Below, in pieces: positions 15,102-20,361 of a stretch of DNA of 20,361 bases (positions are counted from its first letter, which is position 1; each line of letters opens with the position of its first letter). This stretch comes from an uncultured Selenomonadales bacterium (GTDB lineage: Bacteria; Bacillota; Negativicutes; Selenomonadales; Selenomonadaceae). The DNA lies in NCBI GenBank assembly GCA_937910665.1, contig CALEPR010000200.1, forward strand, positions 1 to 20,361. Direction: 5' to 3'. The notes beneath the pieces are model-generated. The model was not told where the DNA came from and ran no database searches. It was given only the letters and a program-made list of their open reading frames with translations. The translations under genes and the position numbers were made by a program.

Positions 15102-17951
15102 TCAATCTATTTTAAGCCCATATTTTTCAATGATATATTTGAAGTGCGATTCCAATTCAAAAACGGCATCTTCAGGCAATTTTTGTTTCGTCAATTCTTC
15201 AGGAACTTTGAGCAAAGATTGAGGATTGATTCGGCGAACTGTAATTTTTTCTTTTTTCAAGTCAAGTTTTGTCAACTCGTAGCCTTCGCTTTTCCAAGTG
15301 TCGGCTATTGTTTTATGACCTTTTTTTTCTTCAGACCAAAAATCCGCTCGCTTGGATGCGGGGTGAAGTTTTCTGCCTTCAATTTCTTCAATCTGTTTGA
15401 ATGTCAGCGTTATTTCTTCCTCGACGCAAATTCCGAAATATCTTTTCAGCATTTGATGCGTCCAAACTGTATCGCCCGGCAAATATTTTTCTTTGACGTA
15501 AGCAATTTTATTGTGCCGCCTATGTTCTTTGATTCGCGCCGCTTCCTCCAAAATTCGCATAACATCAGTTTCACGCAGGTCGTGAGGATTTCCAAAATGT
15601 CCGATATACTCGACTTCGTTTTCTGTGCATCTTTCATGAACATAAGCAGAATTTTTGAAAGTCACCGGCTTTCGCAAATCTATCGGAACTAAAGTCCTTT
15701 TTTGGTCGGGCAAAATCGGACGACTGCAATATTTACACTTGCCGCCCTGACGCTCCCAAATCGGTCGAAATGGCGCGGTGACATGCTGAATTGCTTTTGC
15801 GTGTGTTCTGCTTTCAAAATATCCAACGTCGGTATATGGATTCATTTTTTCATCGACTGCTTTGTAGTTAATCATTGGCGTTTCTGCGATTGAGTGTAAC
15901 CTCACTGATTTATCATTCGGCAGGGCAAAAATATATCGCCCGTCCGCGTCCTTGTACCAATATTTTTTGATAACTTTTTCATGAGCCATTCGCGGATGTT
16001 TTTCAAATGCGGCTTTCAAAAGCAATCCGTGCAACGCGACATCAATTTTCCGAAAAGCGTCGAGTGCGTCGGTGATTCGGTGATAACCTGCCCAGCCTTT
16101 TAACTTTCGATTCAAAATGCGGATAAGTTCCCGCTGTGATTTGTTTCCACTGCGAATTATGGTATTTTCCAATTCCGTGATAAATTTTCCGACAGCCTCA
16201 TCGGACGGCGTTGTGTAAAGTATGTCATCTTCTTTCCAATACGCCCGACCGAGAAAATTAAATTTTTGGCTGACGTGCGTTATAAAAGTTTTTTCTGTCG
16301 AAAGCGTCAAGCCGCGTTCCAACAAAAAACTTTCCATAGCCGCAATAACTTTTTTGCCGTCGTATTCGCTCCGCACTGTGAAAATTACATCGTCAACATA
16401 GCGAACCATTCTTCCGTTGTCAAAATCTTTTGTCCGAGAAGTTCCGAGCGCGTTATAAATATGTTTCTGCAAGCCGTTCAAAATTAAATTTGAAAGTATC
16501 GGCGCAATGTTTGAGCCTTCAGAAATTCCGAGTCCGTTCGTCGGAAAAAGTTCTCCGGCGAAAACATGACCTGCATTTAAAAATTCTTGCAAAATTTCTT
16601 TGTCCATGATGATGTGTTTCATAAACCAATCGTGCTGGACTGTTGCGTAAAATGCTTTTATATCTCCGCGAACAATATATTCAGGCGCATTGGCGGCGGT
16701 AAGTCTTTTTTTTATTTCTTCGTGAAGGTCGAAAGATGAGCGACCGCGACGAAATCCAAACGACCGCTGTTCGCTCGTTGCTTCCATCAGCGGGGCGAGT
16801 GCGTAGCTGTAAAGTTTGTGCATTGCTCGGTCGTACATCGTCAAAACTCCGATTGAGCGTTGTTTGCCGCTGCCTTTGTCAACCAAAATAATTTGTCGGA
16901 GCGGACTTGCTTTGTACGGCTTTTTATTCAAGCGTTTTGCAACACGCATTTTGTCGGCAGCTGTGTACCAGCGAACATTATCAACTCCGGCAGTATTTGT
17001 TCTTTCGCCGACTTGTCGAACCGCCAGCCTTTTTATCAGCGGATGATTTACAATGGCAATTTGAATCCTTGCGATTTTTTCAAAGTTTCTTCCTATCATC
17101 GCTCGCGTGAGTGCTTGCTGCTGTTGTTCCAAAATTTTTTCTGCCAAAATCCAATCGGTTTGTTTCCATTCTTCGACAAGTTCATTATCTGTAAACCAAA
17201 CGTCCAAATCCAACAAAATCGGTGCATGGTCTGAACCTTGAATTTCTGTCAAATGTTTAACGTCGTTGATTGCGTCTTTCGCTCTTTTGGACACAAAAAA
17301 ATAATCCAACCGCCAGCCGCGATTTTCTTCGCGTTTATGCTTGCGATTGCTCCAAAATGTATAGGAATTTTTCACATCGGGATATTTGTATCGAAAAGCA
17401 TCTATAAAGCCGACTTCAAGAAGTTTTTCAATATTCGACCGTTCGTCTGAAATCATTCCTTGCATGGCGTAAAATTCTCTGTCGTTTTCAGGATAAATGT
17501 CAATGTCCATTCGCAGTACGTTAAAATCTCCGCACAGTACAACTTGCTTGCCCCTGTTCATCAAATTTTTTATAAAACCGCGCAAGGCGTTATCCCACTT
17601 TCGCCGAAAATCATGCCGCTCCAAACTGACTGCTCGCGGCGCGTAACAATTTACAACAAAAAGCGTCGGAAGTTCGATTGTCAGAACTCTGCCTTCTCTG
17701 TCCAATTCCTCAACGCCCAAGCCGTAAATTACATTCAGCGGTTCTTGCTTTGATAAAGTCATTGTTCCGTGCATACCGTCACGCTCACAAGGATTCCAAT
17801 AATGACAATAATTTGACAATGCAGTCAACCGCCTTTTTGTTCTCGTTTCCTGCAAGCATATCACGTCCGCATCTAAATTTTCAATGTCGCGATAACTTTG
17901 ATTTTCTATCCAAGAGATGAGTCCGTTGATATTCCATGACAAAATTTTCAC
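15102..17951 (-). CDS. Endonuclease/exonuclease (ExoIII/APE-type)-reverse transcriptase fusion with zinc-finger-like and DUF7662-like C-terminus
   Basis: 949 residues from GTG 17951 (ribosome binding site AGGTG overlapping the ATPase stop). Residues 1-250: exonuclease-endonuclease-phosphatase domain with all expected residues, SWNINGL (Asn7), CLQETR (Glu35), NCYAPRA, GDFNV (Asp142, Asn144), RLDYFF (Asp216), GSDHAPI (Asp241, His242). Residues about 255-600: reverse transcriptase of group II-intron type, with the N-terminal RT0-like region (IQIAIVNHPLIKRLAVRQV), the FGFRRGRSSFDL segment, RGDIKAFYA (Asp430) and RYVDDV (Asp520, Asp521). Residues 610-665 resemble the thumb/X region (LNRKLKGWAGYHRITDALDA). 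Then CKYC (739-742) with HERC (772-775), an HNH-like zinc site lacking a clear catalytic His, and a last domain about 828-908 (TFKQIEEIEGRKLHPASK, WSEEKKGH, W-x3-GYELTKLDL) of DUF7662 type. No group II domain V is recognised beside it. Function unknown; cDNA-dependent defence or retroelement activity is possible. Confidence 0.9.
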   Translation of the reverse strand: MKILSWNINGLISWIENQSYRDIENLDADVICLQETRTKRRLTALSNYCHYWNPCERDGMHGTMTLSKQEPLNVIYGLGVEELDREGRVLTIELPTLFVVNCYAPRAVSLERHDFRRKWDNALRGFIKNLMNRGKQVVLCGDFNVLRMDIDIYPENDREFYAMQGMISDERSNIEKLLEVGFIDAFRYKYPDVKNSYTFWSNRKHKREENRGWRLDYFFVSKRAKDAINDVKHLTEIQGSDHAPILLDLDVWFTDNELVEEWKQTDWILAEKILEQQQQALTRAMIGRNFEKIARIQIAIVNHPLIKRLAVRQVGERTNTAGVDNVRWYTAADKMRVAKRLNKKPYKASPLRQIILVDKGSGKQRSIGVLTMYDRAMHKLYSYALAPLMEATSEQRSFGFRRGRSSFDLHEEIKKRLTAANAPEYIVRGDIKAFYATVQHDWFMKHIIMDKEILQEFLNAGHVFAGELFPTNGLGISEGSNIAPILSNLILNGLQKHIYNALGTSRTKDFDNGRMVRYVDDVIFTVRSEYDGKKVIAAMESFLLERGLTLSTEKTFITHVSQKFNFLGRAYWKEDDILYTTPSDEAVGKFITELENTIIRSGNKSQRELIRILNRKLKGWAGYHRITDALDAFRKIDVALHGLLLKAAFEKHPRMAHEKVIKKYWYKDADGRYIFALPNDKSVRLHSIAETPMINYKAVDEKMNPYTDVGYFESRTHAKAIQHVTAPFRPIWERQGGKCKYCSRPILPDQKRTLVPIDLRKPVTFKNSAYVHERCTENEVEYIGHFGNPHDLRETDVMRILEEAARIKEHRRHNKIAYVKEKYLPGDTVWTHQMLKRYFGICVEEEITLTFKQIEEIEGRKLHPASKRADFWSEEKKGHKTIADTWKSEGYELTKLDLKKEKITVRRINPQSLLKVPEELTKQKLPEDAVFELESHFKYIIEKYGLKID

Positions 17952-17961
17952 CGAAATACAC

Positions 17962-20262
17962 CTATTTTTGACTCCCCATCATAATTTTGTAGTGTTGGTC
18001 TTGTTCCATAGCATCAAAAATTTTCTTGAAAACGCCCCTGTACTTTTCTAAATTTCCATCTTCATATGAAAAGTTTAATCCGTCACCCATAAAAATCGGT
18101 GCGTGATTTATATGATGAATCATTGCCGAAGCAATATCGTGGTCGGTAGAATCTACAAATCCATTTGAAAATTCAGTTACAAACTTTTGACGATTGTCCT
18201 CAAGAATCAGCGTTTCTAATTTCATTTCGTCGTATCCGCAAAGATGAATGAAATAATACTCCAAAATCTGTTTGATCACGTTCAAAACGTCGACGGCATC
18301 GGTTGATTTCTTGTATTTGCTCCAAAGTTCGGTATAAGAATTACTTGCGGGATTGTAATTTTCAACTTGACTGGGAGCACTCTCAGATTGTCTTATACAA
18401 TGCTCAATTTTTGATACATTGTTAATTTTTTGTATTTTGTAGAATGACACGACTTTGAATAATTTTTGGGAGCATTGTCCAATTGTAACTTCGCTGTGAA
18501 AGTACACGTTGTGCGTCAAAATAAAAATTTGGTCAATATTTAAATGTTCTGTAGAATCAACAGAAATTTCGCTATTGCTCTGGCAATCTTTAACCATTTT
18601 ACGCACGAGCGAAGAAATTATAAAAAGTGTGTTGCTGTCAACACTTGAAACGGGGTCATCAATAATTACAATTTTTCTTTTGCCGGAGTCTGCAATTTTC
18701 AATCTGCCGCAAACTGTGTGGTAAAAATACAGGAATGCGATAAAATTTCTTTCTCCTTCGCTGAGTCTGGTGGCAGTTTGACCGTTTTCTCTTACGACCT
18801 CATATGAACCGACATCACCGTACTTTTTGCGAAGATAAAATCCTTGAAAGCCTGCTTGTTTCAAAAATTCATTTATGCTGTCTTTGACTTTGTGAATATT
18901 CACTATCTGTTCGGTTAATTCTCGAATTTTCACATCGGCAGCACGAGAGGAACTTTGTAAATTTTTCAAGGAGTCTGTAGCTACTTTAATTTCATTTGAG
19001 AGGCTTTTGTCTTTTTTCTGAAATTCAATAATGGCAGGTTTAAGCATTGCCGCTAAATGCAAGAATACGCGATGAATACATTCACGTTGTTTTTCGATTT
19101 TGGAGTCAACGAGGGCATTATGTGCGTTGATTTTTTGGTTGAGTGTTTTAAGGATTTCTTCAATTTTTTCAAGAATTTTGCGCGTACCTTCCTTTGGACA
19201 CTCTTTGGAAGGTTCTCGAATTTTTTCCTTGATTACGTTCAAATTGTGACTTACGGTCATTTTAAAGATACTGACTTGCTCCGATAATCCCGATGTTTTT
19301 ACAGCGGGGAAGGGATTCCTCAAGGCACCTTCAAATGACTGTAAAAGTCTTTTCATGTGGGCGAGATAGTCTTCATAATATTTCTTCAGTGCATTAACAT
19401 CGTTTCGATATTCGGCATCAAAACATTTCGCGAGTTCGTTTTCAAAATTTGTCGGCAATTCCTGCTGACAAAAAGGGCATTTTCCGTCAGTCAAGGGCAA
19501 ATAATTATTTCGACCTTGCAAAATCCAATCTGTGGCTTTCAAGGCACGGACGAAGGAAGCAAAAGTTGTATTGCCGCTGTTGATGATAATTTTCTTCAGT
19601 AAATGTTTTTCCTTAAAATTTTTATAATCGTAGATGTTGGCGGGAATACTCAACAAATCATATTTTCGAGCGTTTTGGTCGTATACGGTTTGATACAGTT
19701 TATCCAATTCGCATCTGTCTTGCTTCTCAGCTTTGGATAGCGATTTTATTATCTGTTCGCCGAATTTAACCATGCTGTTTTTAAATCCGGCTTGGGTATG
19801 AGGATAATCTCTGCGTATCTCTGCTGTGTCATACCAACATTTTTTATAAAAATTATCCCTATCGGCAGTTTGAAGTTTCCGTAAATCGGAAATTTTTTGT
19901 GTTGTTTGATTTATGCGTTTTTCATAGTCGATTTTTGTTTCGCGAACAGAATTTATTTGCTCACGAATTTTGATATTTTCTTCCAAAAATGTGAACACAC
20001 CCGGCAAGTTATCAAAAGTCTTGAAATTTTTGTCGATGTAGTTTTGGTCGTATACAAAGACATCAAAATCAGTGGCAGTCTTATTCGGCTCCCACTCTAT
20101 GTTTTCCGGCTGCGTGGAAAGTACGTCAACAATGGTTGACTTGCCCACTCCGTTGCTGCCATAGAAAAAGTTTACTGCAGTGGGGTTGAGTTCCACACTA
20201 TGGAAAGTAGCTTTATTCAGTATAATTTTTTTGATTGCAGCACATTTTTTATTGTATGACAT
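17962..20262 (-). CDS. AAA_13 (PrrC/RloC-type) ABC-like ATPase
   Basis: 766 residues from ATG 20262, with GCGAGGAT at good distance. Walker A is YGSNGVGKST (34-43). The signature motif is LSEGERNF (500-507), Walker B is IVIIDDPVSSVDSN (531-544) and the switch His is in ILTHNVYF (His584). Between them run coiled coils (about 96-130 and 340-460) and a CPFCQQELP motif (262-270), like the zinc-hook cysteines of RloC. The layout fits the AAA_13 family of Rad50-like ATPases known from PrrC and RloC anticodon nucleases. The C-terminal 130 residues (NSYTELWSKYKKS, LNVIKQILEYYFIHLCGYDE, ASAMIHHINH) are a conserved helical module of this family; I cannot confirm an anticodon-nuclease active site in it. 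Only ten bases separate its stop from the endonuclease-RT start, so the two form an operon and probably one system. Confidence 0.88.
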   Translation of the reverse strand: MSYNKKCAAIKKIILNKATFHSVELNPTAVNFFYGSNGVGKSTIVDVLSTQPENIEWEPNKTATDFDVFVYDQNYIDKNFKTFDNLPGVFTFLEENIKIREQINSVRETKIDYEKRINQTTQKISDLRKLQTADRDNFYKKCWYDTAEIRRDYPHTQAGFKNSMVKFGEQIIKSLSKAEKQDRCELDKLYQTVYDQNARKYDLLSIPANIYDYKNFKEKHLLKKIIINSGNTTFASFVRALKATDWILQGRNNYLPLTDGKCPFCQQELPTNFENELAKCFDAEYRNDVNALKKYYEDYLAHMKRLLQSFEGALRNPFPAVKTSGLSEQVSIFKMTVSHNLNVIKEKIREPSKECPKEGTRKILEKIEEILKTLNQKINAHNALVDSKIEKQRECIHRVFLHLAAMLKPAIIEFQKKDKSLSNEIKVATDSLKNLQSSSRAADVKIRELTEQIVNIHKVKDSINEFLKQAGFQGFYLRKKYGDVGSYEVVRENGQTATRLSEGERNFIAFLYFYHTVCGRLKIADSGKRKIVIIDDPVSSVDSNTLFIISSLVRKMVKDCQSNSEISVDSTEHLNIDQIFILTHNVYFHSEVTIGQCSQKLFKVVSFYKIQKINNVSKIEHCIRQSESAPSQVENYNPASNSYTELWSKYKKSTDAVDVLNVIKQILEYYFIHLCGYDEMKLETLILEDNRQKFVTEFSNGFVDSTDHDIASAMIHHINHAPIFMGDGLNFSYEDGNLEKYRGVFKKIFDAMEQDQHYKIMMGSQK

Positions 20263-20317
20263 TTTTGATCCTCGCTAAAAAATATCAATGTTTAATCCTG
20301 CATTACCACGGAAATCA

Positions 20318-20339
20318 ATTTTGCAAAATATGGTAAAAT
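20318..20339 (+). promoter_or_regulatory. Perfect palindrome beside an outward extended -10 element
   Basis: ATTTTGCAAAAT (20318-20329) is a 12-base perfect palindrome. TGGTAAAAT (20331-20339) directly after it is an extended -10 for a transcript leaving to the right; no good -35 is visible. An ATG at 20346 is too close to the expected start of transcription to call a gene. The palindrome lies 56 bases ahead of the ATPase start and could be an operator for either direction. Confidence 0.35.
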
Positions 20340-20361
20340 GGAAGAATGAAAATAATAGAAT

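Noticed and set aside
15072..15692. 206-codon plus-strand frame
   Set aside because: Antisense to the RT fusion gene; Phe-rich composition and no recognisable motif.
15102..17951. Intact group II intron around the reverse transcriptase
   Set aside because: No domain V-like hairpin or intron boundary sequence was recognised beside the gene, the protein has a full-length N-terminal endonuclease, and it shares an operon with an ATPase. A covariance search would be decisive.
6944..17951. Retrovirus- or LTR-like unit made of retropepsin and reverse transcriptase
   Set aside because: The protease gene is more than 7 kb away, on the other strand and with its own promoter and terminator; no LTR or integrase is seen.
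20346..20361. Start of a divergent gene (ATG AAA ATA ATA GAA)
   Set aside because: Only five codons are in the window and the ATG lies at the expected transcription start with no ribosome binding site; cannot be supported.
1..20361. CRISPR array, tRNA, rRNA or complete insertion sequence
   Set aside because: No regularly spaced repeats, cloverleaf-like segment or transposase with terminal inverted repeats was recognised by eye on either strand.

Overview
The window suggests a low-GC anaerobe of the Negativicutes type (Selenomonas-like, a diderm Firmicute). This is inferred from an outer-membrane autotransporter-style barrel protein sitting beside a Firmicute-style RsbU/STAS/RsbW partner-switching set and Firmicute phage tail genes. 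No rRNA or tRNA gene is seen, so the assignment is family-level guesswork.

Left part (1-6.6 kb). The first ~850 bases are a decayed prophage scrap: two small tail-region accessory genes and a truncated RusA-like gene. A compact plus-strand operon follows (904-6119). It encodes a small protein with a double-glycine-type leader, a signal-peptide/passenger/beta-barrel protein ending in Phe, a Cache-HAMP-PP2C (SpoIIE/RsbU-type) phosphatase, a STAS anti-anti-sigma factor and an RsbW-like kinase. Most junctions overlap or are coupled. A second small leader-like peptide (6187-6366) and the 5' stub of a secreted protein come next.

Mobile part (6.6-12.6 kb). At about 6605-6611 the secreted-protein gene stops abruptly and the C-terminal third of a serine recombinase begins, so this is probably the edge of an inserted island or of a deletion. 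Beyond it lie a two-gene unit with a retropepsin-like aspartic protease, a minus-strand pair (coiled-coil DUF4315-like protein and ArdC-like protein), an AT-rich intergenic region with direct repeats, and a large MobA/MobL-type relaxase.

Right part (12.6-20.3 kb), all on the minus strand and defence-like. An AAA_13 (PrrC/RloC-type) ATPase gene is followed after 10 bases by a 949-residue fusion: an ExoIII/APE-type endonuclease, a group II-intron-type reverse transcriptase with thumb/maturase-like region, a CxxC zinc-finger-like module and a small DUF7662-like C-terminal domain. Downstream come a Phd/PIN toxin-antitoxin pair with its own strong promoter, a DUF4365 nuclease-like gene broken by one in-frame TGA, and an unrecognised partner gene.

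The ATPase plus endonuclease-RT operon is the most interesting feature. Endonuclease and RT are joined in the same order as in eukaryotic LINE-type retrotransposons, all visible catalytic residues are intact, and a partner ATPase of a family known from anticodon-nuclease defence is translationally coupled to it. Its function is not known to me; a defence role is inference.
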